From the NCBI GenBank assembly GCA_031291295.1, contig JARLJI010000102.1, positions 1 to 64,000 on the forward strand: DNA of 64,000 bases. The letters are read 5' to 3'. Positions 23,696-31,732 of this stretch are shown here, one piece after another (position 1 is the stretch's first letter; every line of letters begins with the position of its first letter). A program made the position numbers and the translations under genes. The stretch is from Rhodoferax sp. GTDB taxonomy: Bacteria; Pseudomonadota; Gammaproteobacteria; Burkholderiales; Burkholderiaceae_C. A model generated the notes under the pieces. That model had not been told where the DNA came from, made no database searches, and was given only the letters and a program-made list of their open reading frames with translations.

Positions 23696-24466
23696 TTATA
23701 CGCCTTCACCCTGAAAACCGCCAGACCGCCAGGTCAAAACCAGTGTGTCCCTGTGCCCATCTGCGGCCAGCGGCTGGATGGGCGTGGACTCGTGGATCAC
23801 CCGGGCGTCGTCGAGCAACAGCAACGACCACGGCTCGGTCAGCGTAAAGCGCTGGCCGTGCGGGCCGGCGGCCTCGAAGACCCGCGTCTCGCCACCCTTG
23901 ACGCCGGTGCGGCTGACCAGAAACACCGCCACAAAATCCACCCCGTCGCGGTGCGCGCCTTCGGGCGTCGGGCGACCGATGCCGTCGGTGGTGTCAATAC
24001 GGAACTGGTGCGCCTCCACGTACCAGGGCCGCACGCCGGCCTGGGCATCGCCAGGCGGCTCGGGGCGCAGGCTGGAGCACACCTGACTCAGCGCGCACAA
24101 CAACCGCCCCCAGGACGCCTGCGCGACCACCTGCGGCTCCATCGGCTCGAACCAGCGCCGCATGCCACCGTGCAATGCGTTGTATTCGAGCGGCTGCCAG
24201 TGCGCACGATGCGGCACCGAGGTCACCCGTTCACCCTCGACGACAAAGCAGGAGTGACGCCGGCGCCGGTAGTGGCCTCCATCCTTGAGGTAAGTATCGG
24301 GCAGCAGGTTGTCCCAGCTCGGTCGCAGCGCATCGAGTGACGCGAGGCTGCAATGAGTGAGTTCGCTCACGCCCGCGGCGCTGAGTACGGCATAACCTTG
24401 CCGGCGCAGGTCGGAGATGAGTTCGCTGGCCGACGAAAATACAGGGGAGAGTGTGGCAGTGGACAT
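23696..24466 (-). CDS. 2-oxoglutarate/Fe(II)-dependent dioxygenase (PF10014-type)
   Basis: The 256-residue protein has a Fe(II)-binding H-x-D motif in P-E-G-A-H-R-D-G-V-D-F (about 173-183), a distal His in D-D-A-R-V-I-H-E-S-T (about 224) and a downstream Arg (H-R-D-T-L-V-L-T-W) suited to 2-oxoglutarate. This is the layout of the 2OG-Fe dioxygenase family that includes bacterial free-amino-acid hydroxylases such as L-isoleucine dioxygenase. It is the last gene of an apparent operon with egtB, egtD and a DUF427 gene (gap 30 bp), which raises the possibility that it acts on a histidine-derived or sulfur-containing compound. The substrate is not known. Confidence 0.8.
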   Translation of the reverse strand: MSTATLSPVFSSASELISDLRRQGYAVLSAAGVSELTHCSLASLDALRPSWDNLLPDTYLKDGGHYRRRRHSCFVVEGERVTSVPHRAHWQPLEYNALHGGMRRWFEPMEPQVVAQASWGRLLCALSQVCSSLRPEPPGDAQAGVRPWYVEAHQFRIDTTDGIGRPTPEGAHRDGVDFVAVFLVSRTGVKGGETRVFEAAGPHGQRFTLTEPWSLLLLDDARVIHESTPIQPLAADGHRDTLVLTWRSGGFQGEGV

Positions 24467-24496
24467 GAGGGGGTCAAGCTTATCGCGGGCCTCACC

Positions 24497-24778
24497 TCAG
24501 GCGGCGACCTTCACACCCTTCCAGAACGCGACGCGGCCGCGCACGGCCTCGGCCTCGGGCTTGGGGTCAAGGTAGTACCAGGCGGCATCGGCGTTCAATT
24601 CGCCATCGACCATGAGCGAGTAGTAGCTCGCCTGACCCTTCCAGGGGCAGGTGGTCTTATGGTTGCTGAAGGTCACGTAGTCACGGTTCAACGAGTCCGC
24701 CGGAAAGTAGTGGTTGCCTTCCACCACGACCGTGTCGTCGCTTTGCGCTATCACGGCGCCGTTCCAGGTTGCTTTCAT
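24497..24778 (-). CDS. DUF427-domain protein
   Basis: At 93 residues it is a single DUF427 domain: W-N-G-A-V-I-A (residues 5-11), V-V-E-G-N-H-Y-F-P, the central C-P-W-K-G-Q-A-S-Y-Y (about 46-55) and the closing G-R-V-A-F-W-K-G-V. DUF427 folds as a small beta barrel with no established activity. The start at 24778 follows GGAAT spacing and gives the family length. It is 11 bp after egtD and 30 bp before the dioxygenase gene, in the direction of transcription. The conserved Cys may be reactive, but nothing shows this here. Confidence 0.85.
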   Translation of the reverse strand: MKATWNGAVIAQSDDTVVVEGNHYFPADSLNRDYVTFSNHKTTCPWKGQASYYSLMVDGELNADAAWYYLDPKPEAEAVRGRVAFWKGVKVAA

Positions 24779-24789
24779 GAGAATTCCTT

Positions 24790-25767
24790 CTAAAGGGGTG
24801 CGTTCAGCCAATGCAGGCTGAAGAGTTTCTGCGGATCGGTCCACACCGGACCTGGCGTGAAACCCGCCTGCCGCGCCAGCGCCTGCAGGCTGTCAAGTGT
24901 GAATTTACACGAATTCTCGGTGTGCAATGTCTCGCCCTCGGCGAACTCGAAATGCTGGCCGCACACACGAACCCGCTGCCGGCGGCGGCTCACCAGGTGC
25001 ATTTCGATGCGCTGCAGGGGCGCGTTGTAAAAGGCACTGTGCGCAAACCGGGCCAGATCGAAGTCACAGCCCAACTCGCGGTTGGCGCGCGCCAGCAGGT
25101 TGAGGTTGAACGCGGCCGTCACGCCCTGCGCGTCGTTGTAGGCGGCATGCAGCACGGCCGGATCCTTCACCAGATCGGCCCCCAGCAGCAGGGCGCCGCC
25201 GCGCAGCACCTGCGCCGCCATCTGCAGGAAATGCAGGGCTTCTGCGGGCATGAAATTGCCGATCGTGGAGCCCGGGAAAAATCCCACGCGCTGCCCGGCG
25301 CCCTCGCCCAGCGCCGGCAGCAGCATATGGCGCGTGTAGTCCGCCACCAGCGGTTGCACGTGCAGGCCGGGGTAGTCGCGCCGCAGCACCAAAGCGGCGG
25401 CGCTCAGGTGGTCGCCCGAAATGTCGATGGGCAGATAGCGCACAGGACGGTCCATGGCGTCGAGCAGCAAGCGGACCTTGCGCAGGGACCCGGCCCCGAA
25501 CTCGACAATCTCGGCGCAAGGCCCCATCTGCCGCGCAATTTCGCGCGCATGGGCAGACAGCAGGCCCAGTTCGACGCGCGTGGGGTAATACTCGGGCAGC
25601 TCGCAGATGCGGTCGAACAAGACAGAGCCCGGCGCATCGTAGAAGTACTTGGGGGAAATGCTGCGCGGCGTGCTCGACAGCGCTGCCAGCAGGTCGCGGG
25701 CGAACTCGCCCGGCGCCTCGTCGCCCGACAATTGCACTTGGGTTTTGCTCAGGGTGCCGGTCTGCAT
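24790..25767 (-). CDS. egtD: L-histidine N(alpha)-methyltransferase EgtD
   Basis: The 325-residue protein has the EgtD pattern: S-P-K-Y-F-Y-D-A-x-G-S-x-L-F-D-x-I near residue 35, E-x-Y-Y-P-T-R-x-E, the SAM-binding V-E-F-G-A-G-S-L-R-K (about 85-94) and F-F-P-G-S-T-I-G-N-F (about 155-164). It trimethylates histidine to hercynine (histidine betaine), the first step of ergothioneine synthesis. Its start overlaps the egtB stop by one base (TGATG), so the two are translationally coupled. No egtA, egtC or egtE gene is in the window. Confidence 0.92.
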   Translation of the reverse strand: MQTGTLSKTQVQLSGDEAPGEFARDLLAALSSTPRSISPKYFYDAPGSVLFDRICELPEYYPTRVELGLLSAHAREIARQMGPCAEIVEFGAGSLRKVRLLLDAMDRPVRYLPIDISGDHLSAAALVLRRDYPGLHVQPLVADYTRHMLLPALGEGAGQRVGFFPGSTIGNFMPAEALHFLQMAAQVLRGGALLLGADLVKDPAVLHAAYNDAQGVTAAFNLNLLARANRELGCDFDLARFAHSAFYNAPLQRIEMHLVSRRRQRVRVCGQHFEFAEGETLHTENSCKFTLDSLQALARQAGFTPGPVWTDPQKLFSLHWLNAPL

Positions 25768-27026
25768 CAAGCGTCCCTCGCCAGACGAATGCCCGAAAAC
25801 TGCCAGCGCGCCCCGGGCGGGAAAAAGTTGCGGTAGCTGGGCCGCGTGTGCCCGGCCGGGGTCGCGCTGCTGCCGCCGCGCAGCACCAGTTGCCCCACCA
25901 TGAACTTGCCGTTGTATTCGCCCACCGCACCGGCCAGCGGACGAAAACCGGGATAGGGATCGTAGGACGAGCGCGTCCACTGCCAGACCACGCCCGTCAT
26001 CTGCGTGAGACCCGGCACGCCGCAGGCCGCCTCCCACTCGAACTCGGTGGGCAGGCGCGCGCGCGCCCATTCGGCATAGGCGGCGGCTTCATAAAAGCTC
26101 ACCTGGCTGACCGGCGCCGACGCATCGAGCGCACGCACGCCCTGCAGACCGAACACCTGCCAGTGCCCGGTGGGCGCCCTGACGTCGCCGGGGGCAAGCC
26201 AATAAGGCGGACAGGCCCAGCCATGCGCCTGCACCGCGGCCCAGCCATCCGACAGCCACAACTCGGGGCGACGGTAGCCCCCATCCTCGATGAATTGCAG
26301 GTATTCGCCGCAGCTGACCAGCCGATCCGCCACGCAATATGGCGACAAGAGCACGCTGTGGCGTGGGGTTTCGTTGTCGAAGGCAAAGCCGCTGCCGCCG
26401 TGCCCGATCTGCACGGTGCCGGCCGGCCCGGCAAGCCAGCGCAGCGGCGGGTTGGTGGGCGCAAGCCAAAGGGCGGACGCCTGTGCGGCTTGTTCATACG
26501 CGGGCAGCATCGGGTTGCATGACAGGGCGTGCAGGATGTCGGTCAGCATCAGCTCCTGGTGCTGCTGCTCATGCTGCAGGCCCAGCGTGAGCAGCTGTAG
26601 CGCCCGCTGCCACACGGCCTCGCCGCCCCGGGCGATGAAGCTTTGCACGGCGGCGTCCACATGCGCGCGGTAGGCCAGCACCTGCGCCAGGGACGGGCGG
26701 GTCAGCAAGCCGCGCAGCGGCCGTGGATGGCGCGGGCCCAGGGCTTCGTAGTAGGAATTGAAGAGATAGAAAAAACGCTCGTCAAACGGCGTGTAGTCGG
26801 GCACATGCGCGCGCAGCACCACCGTCTCGAAAAACCAGCTGGCATGCGCCAGATGCCACTTGGTCGGACTGGCATCGGGCATTGACTGGATGCATTGGTC
26901 TTCGGCCGACAGAGGTTCAGCCAGCGCCAGGCTGTGCGCCCGCACCTCGGCAAACCGCCGCGCCAAGGCTTCACGCGGGCCCTGGGCTTCGAGACATGGA
27001 TCGGCGGCCGACGGAAATGGGGACAT
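25767..27026 (-). CDS. egtB: Ergothioneine biosynthesis protein EgtB (sulfoxide synthase)
   Basis: The 419-residue protein joins an N-terminal DinB-like domain, with metal His in K-W-H-L-A-H (about 56-61) and H-E-Q-Q-H-Q-E (about 150-156), to a C-terminal FGE-sulfatase-like domain (V-S-Q-V-S-F-Y-E-A-A-A-Y-A-E-W-A, L-P-T-E-F-E-W-E-A-A, V-W-Q-W-T and L-R-G-G-S). EgtB uses Fe(II) and O2 to join hercynine to a thiol and form a sulfoxide. Characterised enzymes use either gamma-glutamylcysteine or cysteine, and sequence reading alone does not decide it here. GGAGG precedes ATG 27026, preferred to an upstream TTG. It is the first gene of the operon. Confidence 0.92.
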   Translation of the reverse strand: MSPFPSAADPCLEAQGPREALARRFAEVRAHSLALAEPLSAEDQCIQSMPDASPTKWHLAHASWFFETVVLRAHVPDYTPFDERFFYLFNSYYEALGPRHPRPLRGLLTRPSLAQVLAYRAHVDAAVQSFIARGGEAVWQRALQLLTLGLQHEQQHQELMLTDILHALSCNPMLPAYEQAAQASALWLAPTNPPLRWLAGPAGTVQIGHGGSGFAFDNETPRHSVLLSPYCVADRLVSCGEYLQFIEDGGYRRPELWLSDGWAAVQAHGWACPPYWLAPGDVRAPTGHWQVFGLQGVRALDASAPVSQVSFYEAAAYAEWARARLPTEFEWEAACGVPGLTQMTGVVWQWTRSSYDPYPGFRPLAGAVGEYNGKFMVGQLVLRGGSSATPAGHTRPSYRNFFPPGARWQFSGIRLARDA

Positions 27027-27432
27027 GCGGAAAACCTCCAGAGACTGCAAGGCTCCGTCTGGGTGAGCCTGAGCAGGGAATCAACACGTCAGTCGCGTCG
27101 ACGCCGGATTCATTACAGCACAGGACCATGACTGTTGTCTGTGGCGGCCGTGCCGGCGGCGGGCGAAGCCGACACAGGTGCACGGCACCACATCGCACAC
27201 TCACCCAGGAACGATCGGGTTGACCCCGGAATTTCGTGGTTACTATGAAAATAGTAGCATGATGCGGATACTGGACAATGGCTACAGGCACTTTTTCTTT
27301 AAATTCTAAAGTTCGATAGAGTGCGGCAAAATTATGCAATTTATGCATGAAGTAGTTTGAACAATGTCTTGGACAGTTGGGCCGCAGGCTCTTAAGCTCT
27401 GGGGCTTGATCGTTCCCACCAGGAGTTTGTTC
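27027..27432. other. Divergent spacer between egtB and gdhA
   Basis: About 400 bp without a gene separate the two starts. A possible sigma-70 promoter reads rightward (TTGACC at 27220, 18-bp spacer, TATGAA at 27244), but its -10 falls in repeat copy D, so this is weak. Just upstream of gdhA an AT-rich stretch with two ATGCA words (about 27334-27350) may carry the promoter proper. AGGAG (27421-27425) is the gdhA ribosome-binding site. No riboswitch or leader peptide is evident. Confidence 0.45.
27243..27300 (+). repeat. Comamonadaceae-type interspersed repeat, copy D
   Basis: CTATGAAAATAGTAGCATGA, GCGGATACTGGACAATGGCT and ACAGGCACTTTTTCTTT follow the arm-middle-tail order of copies A to C. 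The left arm CTATGAAAATAG is a near palindrome. It lies in the spacer between divergent egtB and gdhA, not directly after a stop codon. Confidence 0.6.
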
Positions 27433-28749
27433 ATGTCCCAAGCACCCAGCACCCCGATGTCCGCGGCGCCCGCGTCCCATCCCCTTCCCTCCTACCTGCA
27501 GGCCAATAACCTCGGGCCTTGGGGGGTTTACCTGCAACAGGTCGATCGCGTGACGCCTTACCTGGGCAATCTGTCGCGCTGGGTCGAGACGCTCAAACGC
27601 CCCAAGCGCTCCCTCATCGTCGATGTGCCGATCCACCTGGACAACGGCACGGTGGCTCACTTTGAAGGCTACCGGGTGCAGCACAACGTCTCGCGCGGCC
27701 CCGGCAAGGGCGGCGTGCGCTTTCACCAGGATGTGACGCTGTCCGAAGTGATGGCGCTGTCGGCCTGGATGTCGATCAAGAATGCGGCCGTGAACGTGCC
27801 CTACGGCGGCGCCAAGGGCGGTATCCGCGTGGACCCGAAAACGCTGTCCCGCGGCGAGCTCGAGCGCATGACGCGCCGCTACACCAGCGAGATCGGCATC
27901 ATCATCGGCCCGAACAAGGACATTCCCGCGCCCGACGTGAACACCGACGAGCAGATCATGGCCTGGATGATGGACACCTATTCCATGAACCAGGGCTCCA
28001 CCGCGACCGGCGTCGTGACCGGCAAGCCGGTGGATCTGGGCGGCTCGCTGGGACGGCGCGAAGCCACCGGCCGCGGCGTGTTTACCGTCGGCGCCGAAGC
28101 CGCCAAGCACATCGGCATGGATATTTCCACCGCGCGTGTGGCGGTGCAGGGTTTTGGCAACGTGGGCGGCATTGCGGGCAAGCTGTTTGCCGAAGCCGGT
28201 GCGCGCGTCGTCGCCGTGCAGGACCATGCTGGCACGATCTTTCGCGAAGCCGGGCTGGACGTCCCGTCCCTGCTCAGGCACGTCGCACATACCGGCAGCG
28301 TGGCCGGCTTTGCGCAGGCCGAGGCGATTGCCAACGACCTGTTCTGGGATGTCGACTGCGACATCCTGATTCCCGCGGCGCTGGAGCAGCAAATCAACGG
28401 CTCGAATGCCGGCCGCATCAAGGCGCGCATGATCATCGAAGGCGCCAACGGCCCGACCACCCCCGAGGCCGACGACATACTGCACGACCGCAATGTGCTG
28501 GTGCTGCCCGACGTGATCGCCAATGCCGGCGGCGTGACGGTCAGTTATTTTGAATGGGTGCAGGACTTTTCCAGCTTTTTCTGGGACGAGGCCGAGATCA
28601 ACGCCCGGCTGGTGCGCATCATGAGGGAGGCGTTCGCCGGCATCTGGCAAGTCGCGCAGGACAACAAGGTGAGCCTGCGTACCGCCACGTTCATCGTGGC
28701 CTGCAAACGGATACTGCACACGCGCGAATTGCGCGGGCTTTACCCCTGA
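27433..28749 (+). CDS. gdhA: Glutamate dehydrogenase (Glu/Leu/Phe/Val family)
   Basis: The 438-residue protein has the amino-acid dehydrogenase core: G-G-V-R-F-H (about 96), the catalytic Lys block P-Y-G-G-A-K-G-G-I (about 119-127), D[13 protein letters not shown], and the nucleotide-binding Q-G-F-G-N-V-G (about 237). It interconverts 2-oxoglutarate plus ammonium and glutamate. Length and the D-I-P-A-P-D-V-N-T region suit the NAD-dependent hexameric form, though coenzyme choice is not certain. AGGAG sits 8 bases before ATG 27433. It would use ammonium produced by the nitrate cluster, an inference at the level of metabolism. Confidence 0.93.
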   Translation: MSQAPSTPMSAAPASHPLPSYLQANNLGPWGVYLQQVDRVTPYLGNLSRWVETLKRPKRSLIVDVPIHLDNGTVAHFEGYRVQHNVSRGPGKGGVRFHQDVTLSEVMALSAWMSIKNAAVNVPYGGAKGGIRVDPKTLSRGELERMTRRYTSEIGIIIGPNKDIPAPDVNTDEQIMAWMMDTYSMNQGSTATGVVTGKPVDLGGSLGRREATGRGVFTVGAEAAKHIGMDISTARVAVQGFGNVGGIAGKLFAEAGARVVAVQDHAGTIFREAGLDVPSLLRHVAHTGSVAGFAQAEAIANDLFWDVDCDILIPAALEQQINGSNAGRIKARMIIEGANGPTTPEADDILHDRNVLVLPDVIANAGGVTVSYFEWVQDFSSFFWDEAEINARLVRIMREAFAGIWQVAQDNKVSLRTATFIVACKRILHTRELRGLYP

Positions 28750-28756
28750 TCGGGGC

Positions 28757-28778
28757 GGGCCTGCGCGCCCGCAGGCCC
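28757..28778. terminator. Strong hairpin between convergent gdhA and the DUF1178 gene
   Basis: GGGCCTGCG pairs with CGCAGGCCC around a CGCC loop: nine perfect base pairs, starting 8 bp after the gdhA stop. There is no T-tract on either side, so it is a candidate bidirectional terminator or 3' stabiliser rather than a textbook intrinsic terminator. Confidence 0.5.
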
Positions 28779-28782
28779 CACT

Positions 28783-29259
28783 TCACTGCAGGGTATCCTT
28801 CACGGCGGCGGGCAGCGACATCACGTCGATGCCCTCTTCCAGCAATTCGATGGCCTCGCGGGCGCTGGCCCGGCCACGGATGTTGCGATGGTCGGTTTCC
28901 CCATAGTGGATGCGCCGGGCTTCCTGGGCGAAACGCTCGCCCACATCTTCGGTGCGGGCCACCAGTTCGCGCAAGGCCCGCAGCACCGCGGCCTGATTCT
29001 CTGGACCAGCGGCCGCGAGCATATCCGTCATGGACGCGGGCGGGCGCGCCGGCACGGCATCAGGCGCCGTTGCCTCGCGCTCACGCCCGATACCCAGGCT
29101 GAGCCGGGGCGCGCTGGGCAGCTTGTGAATCTCCCGGGCGCCGCACAGCGGACATTCGAGCACGCCGCGCGCCAGCTGGTCCTGAAAATCATCTTCCGAC
29201 GCGAACCAGCCTTCGAACGAATGCTTCTGGCGCACGCACTGGAGGTTGAGGACTTTCAT
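28783..29259 (-). CDS. DUF1178 family protein
   Basis: The 158-residue protein begins M-K-V-L-N-L-Q-C and carries H-S-F-E-G-W-F-A-S-E-D-D-F (about 13-25) and C-P-L-C-G (about 36-40), both hallmarks of DUF1178. The C-x-x-C pair with the early Cys may bind zinc. A long polar middle is followed by a helical C-terminal half. No function is established. It is last in a run nuoN-DUF2818-Nudix-DUF1178 with gaps of 19, 20 and 7 bp, so it may be transcribed with complex I. Confidence 0.88.
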   Translation of the reverse strand: MKVLNLQCVRQKHSFEGWFASEDDFQDQLARGVLECPLCGAREIHKLPSAPRLSLGIGREREATAPDAVPARPPASMTDMLAAAGPENQAAVLRALRELVARTEDVGERFAQEARRIHYGETDHRNIRGRASAREAIELLEEGIDVMSLPAAVKDTLQ

Positions 29260-29266
29260 GACAGGA

Positions 29267-29872
29267 TTATCGACCCGCGCGCGGCGCCGCGGTGTCCTGC
29301 CAGTGCAACGGCCACACGCCCGACAGCACGTTTTGCAGCCAGAGCGCGCCGGTCAGCGTTTTGGCGTCGGTCACGGCCCCGTCGCGGCACCATCGCAGCA
29401 GTTCGGCCGGGGTCGCCGTGAAAACGTCCAGAAACTCCCCCGCATCGAGCTGGCGCTGGCCCAGACTCAACCCTTTGGCAAACCAGATGTCGATGAACTC
29501 CGTGGAGTACGAAATGACCGGGTGCAGCACGCCGGCACGCGCCCACTGCCGGGCTGAATAGCCGGTTTCCTCCAGCAGTTCGCGCTTCGCGCAAGCCAGC
29601 ACGTCTTCTCCGGGATCGAGCTTGCCCGCGGGAAATTCAATCATGACCCGGTGCACGGGGTAACGATACTGGCGCTCCAGCACGACCCTCAAAGAGCCGG
29701 GCTCGTCCTCCAGCAGCGGAATGATCATGACGGCGCCGGGATGCACCACATACTCGCGCGACGTCGTGCTGCCGTCGGGCAGTCGTACCGTGTCGCGAAA
29801 GGCATGGAGAAACCGGCCCTTGAACAATTCCATGCCAGCCGTTTTTTCTTCGACCAGATGGCGATCATCCAT
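29267..29872 (-). CDS. Nudix hydrolase (ADP-ribose pyrophosphatase-like)
   Basis: The 201-residue protein has an intact Nudix box, G-K-L-D-P-G-E-D-V-L-A-C-A-K-R-E-L-L-E-E-T-G-Y (G-x5-E-x7-R-E-U-x-E-E-x-G-U, about 101-123), with V-M-I-E-F-P-A upstream and P-V-I-S-Y-S-T-E after it, the arrangement of ADP-ribose and ADP-sugar pyrophosphatases. It would hydrolyse ADP-ribose to AMP and ribose 5-phosphate. It lies 20 bp after the DUF2818 gene. Confidence 0.87.
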   Translation of the reverse strand: MDDRHLVEEKTAGMELFKGRFLHAFRDTVRLPDGSTTSREYVVHPGAVMIIPLLEDEPGSLRVVLERQYRYPVHRVMIEFPAGKLDPGEDVLACAKRELLEETGYSARQWARAGVLHPVISYSTEFIDIWFAKGLSLGQRQLDAGEFLDVFTATPAELLRWCRDGAVTDAKTLTGALWLQNVLSGVWPLHWQDTAAPRAGR

Positions 29873-29892
29873 TGCGACGACACCTCATCGGA

Positions 29893-30201
29893 TCAGTCCC
29901 GATGCTTGAGCAGGTAGCGGTAGACGAAACCCGGAAACGCAAAGGTCAGAAACAGCGCGCCGGTAATGGCATAAAACTCCCAGCCCTGGGGAGCAATCTG
30001 CCCGGCGCGATTTTCCAGAGCCAGCCCCAGGCCGCCCGCAATGAAGTAGAAGACCACCAATTCAGCCAGCCGCACCGCCAGGATCTTCGGGTGGGACAAG
30101 GGAATGACCGCCAGCAGGCGCTGGTTGACGAAAGGCAGGTTGGCGGCACAAAACGCCACCAGAATCACGAGCCAGACCGAAATGGATTGAGACACTTGCA
30201 A
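29893..30201 (-). CDS. DUF2818 small membrane protein, complex I operon
   Basis: The 102-residue product has three hydrophobic segments (about residues 5-28, 40-62 and 73-97), is basic at the C-terminus and matches the DUF2818 family known next to nuoN in Betaproteobacteria. It follows nuoN by 19 bp on the same strand. Function is unknown; accessory subunit or assembly factor for complex I is the natural hypothesis. Confidence 0.83.
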   Translation of the reverse strand: MQVSQSISVWLVILVAFCAANLPFVNQRLLAVIPLSHPKILAVRLAELVVFYFIAGGLGLALENRAGQIAPQGWEFYAITGALFLTFAFPGFVYRYLLKHRD

Positions 30202-30220
30202 GAGATCGTCCGAGGTGCGC

Positions 30221-31708
30221 TCAAGTTCCCAGAGTTGCCACGATGGCCTGCGCGCACAGCGTCATCAGGCCGCCCGGCAGCACACCGAGAAGCAGCACCA
30301 GTGCGCCGTTGAGCGACAGCACAATGCGCACATCGACCGGTGCCGAGACCGTGGCGGCCGTGATGGGCGCATCGAAATACATGACCTTCACCACGCGCAG
30401 GTAATAGAACGCGCCAATCAGCGACATGACCACGGCAAACACCGCCAGCGCGATATACAGCGGCAGACCTGACGAGACCAGTGCCTGCAATACCGACAGC
30501 TTGGCGTAAAAACCCACCAGCGGCGGAATGCCGGCGAACGAGAACATCGACACGGCCATGACCCCCGCATACAGCGGACTCACCTGGTTCAGGCCCGCCA
30601 GATCGGAAATCTCTTCGCTTTCGAACCCCTCACGCGCGAGCAGCAAAATGATGCCGAAGGCCGACAGCGTGGTCAGCACATAGGCCACCGCGTAAAACAT
30701 CGCCGAGCTGTAGGCGTTGGCCGCCGAGAGCGTGTTGTTGTTGACGACCCCCGACATGAGGCCGAGCAGCACAAACCCCATCTGCGAGATGGTGGAGTAG
30801 CCCAGCATGCGCTTGAGGTTGGTTTGCGAAATCGCCACCACATTGCCGATCAGCAGCGACCCGATCGCGAGAATCGCCAGCATCTGCTGCCAGGCGATCG
30901 CCAGCGGCAGCAGGCCCTCCACGAGCAGGCGGATGCAGATGGCAAACGCCGACAGCTTGGGCGCGCCCGCGATGATCAGGGTCACCACCGTCGGCGCACC
31001 TTCATAGATATCGGGCACCCACATGTGGAACGGCACCGCCCCGAGCTTGAACCCGAGCCCGGCCACGATGAAGACCAGGCCGAACACCAGGACCTGGTGC
31101 CTGAGGTGGCCCGAATTGACTGCCTTGAACACCTCGGTGATGTCCAGCGTGCCGGTCGCGCCATAAAGCATCGACAGGCCGTACAGCAAAAAGCCGCTGG
31201 CCAGCGCGCCGAGGACGAAGTACTTGATGGCCGCTTCGGTGGAGACGACATGGTCGCGGCGCAGAGCCACCAGCGCATAGCTGGTCAGTGTGAGCAGCTC
31301 CAGGCCCAGGTAGATCACCAGGAAGTTGTTGCCCGAAATCATGATCGACATGCCCAGCACCGAGAACAGGCTGAGGGTGAACAATTCCCCGCCGCGCATC
31401 ATGCCGCGATCGGCGCCATAGGGGCGGCCATACACCAACGTGGCCATCATCGCGACACTGACGAAACAGTTGAGCCAGTTGCCCATCGGGTCACTGACCA
31501 CCATGTTGCCAAAGCCATAGAGGGTGTTGCCGCCACTGGCGTACAGGCCCTCGAGCAACGCCACCACGCCGAGCGCCAGCAGGGTCAGCACATAGGTGGC
31601 AGTGCGGCGCGCGCTGGTCACGGCCAGATCCACCAACGCGATCACGCAGGCCATGATCAGGAGCACGATTTCGGGGTAGACCGAGATCCAACTGAGTTTG
31701 TCAATCAT
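30221..31708 (-). CDS. nuoN: NADH-quinone oxidoreductase subunit N
   Basis: At 495 residues with about 14 hydrophobic segments, this is the antiporter-like membrane subunit N of complex I. The family's proton-channel elements are present: an early Glu in Y-L-G-L-E-L-L-T-L (about 134), a Lys in the broken helix V-F-G-L-V-F-I-V-A-G-L-G-F-K-L-G-A-V-P-F-H (about 210-230), and N-L-K-R-M-L-G-Y-S-T-I-S-Q-M-G (about 300). It is the last core nuo gene, 24 bp after nuoM. Confidence 0.95.
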   Translation of the reverse strand: MIDKLSWISVYPEIVLLIMACVIALVDLAVTSARRTATYVLTLLALGVVALLEGLYASGGNTLYGFGNMVVSDPMGNWLNCFVSVAMMATLVYGRPYGADRGMMRGGELFTLSLFSVLGMSIMISGNNFLVIYLGLELLTLTSYALVALRRDHVVSTEAAIKYFVLGALASGFLLYGLSMLYGATGTLDITEVFKAVNSGHLRHQVLVFGLVFIVAGLGFKLGAVPFHMWVPDIYEGAPTVVTLIIAGAPKLSAFAICIRLLVEGLLPLAIAWQQMLAILAIGSLLIGNVVAISQTNLKRMLGYSTISQMGFVLLGLMSGVVNNNTLSAANAYSSAMFYAVAYVLTTLSAFGIILLLAREGFESEEISDLAGLNQVSPLYAGVMAVSMFSFAGIPPLVGFYAKLSVLQALVSSGLPLYIALAVFAVVMSLIGAFYYLRVVKVMYFDAPITAATVSAPVDVRIVLSLNGALVLLLGVLPGGLMTLCAQAIVATLGT

Positions 31709-31732
31709 CTTCTAGTTCTCAATTCAATGTCG

